DNA from: DATHWB01 sp041744795
GTDB taxonomy: Bacteria > Actinomycetota > Acidimicrobiia > Spongiisociales > ZC4RG35
Assembly (NCBI GenBank): GCA_041744795.1
Contig: JBGTKD010000119.1
Coordinates: 1-26,319, forward strand
Direction: 5' to 3'
DNA: 26,319 bases
The position numbers and the translations under genes are program-made. How positions within the stretch are numbered: position 1 is the first letter of the stretch; each line of letters starts with the position of its first letter. Shown here one piece after another: positions 26,148 to 26,319 of the stretch. Below the pieces are notes generated by a model that saw only the letters and a program-made list of their open reading frames with translations, was not told the origin of the DNA and ran no database searches.

Positions 26148-26319
26148 GAGGTCACCGACCACGAGGCACCAGACCAGGACGCACCAGACCAAGAGGCACC
26201 AGACCAGGACGCACCCGACCAAGACGCACCAGACCAAGACGCACCAGACCAAGACGCACCAGACCAAGACGCACCAGACCAAGACGCACCAGACCAAGAC
26301 GCACCAGACCAAGACGCAC
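26148..26319. repeat. 15-bp tandem repeat running off the window edge
   Basis: Ten full units of GACGCACCAGACCAA or close variants run from 26163 to 26312. A partial unit ends the window, and a decayed unit lies at 26148-26162. Units 5-10 are identical; units 1-4, nearest the c-di-GMP gene, vary. All variation falls at every third base: GAG/GAC, CAG/CAA, CCA/CCC. Read on the plus strand these are third codon positions of an (Asp/Glu)-Ala-Pro-Asp-Gln repeat with only Asp/Glu or silent changes. On the minus strand they give a Val-Leu-Val-Trp-Cys-type repeat with a Trp-to-Gly change. All six frames are open here. Confidence 0.9.

Noticed and set aside
26148..26319. CRISPR array
   Set aside because: The 15-bp units are directly adjacent with no variable spacers, so this is a simple tandem repeat.

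Overview
The window looks like a high-GC chromosomal segment from an actinobacterium (Actinomycetota). The evidence is a mycothiol-conjugate amidase-type enzyme (Mca/MshB family), frequent GTG and TTG starts, a fused gamma-alpha KorA next to KorB, and glyA placed directly in front of the ATP synthase operon, an arrangement I recall from other actinobacteria. An uncultured member of the Acidimicrobiia or a relative is plausible, but the sequence alone does not prove it. The right edge stops inside a 15-bp tandem repeat and the left edge inside korA, so the window may be a whole metagenomic contig.

Layout. 1-2.7 kb (+): korA (5' end missing) and korB, a 2-oxoacid:ferredoxin oxidoreductase. 2.7-5.8 kb: a divergent zinc-uptake locus, znuA-znuB on the minus strand and zur-znuC on the plus strand, sharing a short control region with a Fur/Zur-like box. 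5.9-11.5 kb: a Yip1-like membrane protein, an ABC-F ATPase, a class-III aminotransferase, a mca-methyltransferase pair with a 4-bp overlap, and an SRPBCC protein. 11.6-12.8 kb: a divergent TetR/cupin pair. 12.97-21.3 kb (-): one compact block read as glyA-atpZ-atpI-atpB-atpE-atpF-atpH-atpA-atpG-atpD-atpC, with overlaps at several junctions. 21.5-23.6 kb: an orphan sugar-ABC ATPase (UgpC/MsiK type) divergent from a short-chain dehydrogenase that resembles dihydropteridine reductase but has Phe at the catalytic Tyr position. 23.7-26.1 kb (-): a membrane-anchored GAF-GGDEF-EAL cyclic-di-GMP protein, with an expanding 15-bp repeat on its 5' side.

Most of the window is ordinary core metabolism. 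The most unusual structure that the genes do not explain is the glyA leader. A 12-bp hairpin there has an 18-nt loop whose 10-nt segment is perfectly complementary to a segment overlapping the glyA Shine-Dalgarno sequence. This is pseudoknot topology, as expected of a cis-regulatory RNA controlling glyA and possibly the ATP synthase genes behind it. Other points worth a second look are the Tyr-to-Phe reductase, the repeat tract, the compact Zur control region, and a pair of direct repeats resembling insertion-sequence ends after the reductase. No tRNA, rRNA, CRISPR array or intact mobile element was seen. No gene-free stretch exceeds 300 bases; the longest is the 255 bp in front of glyA.
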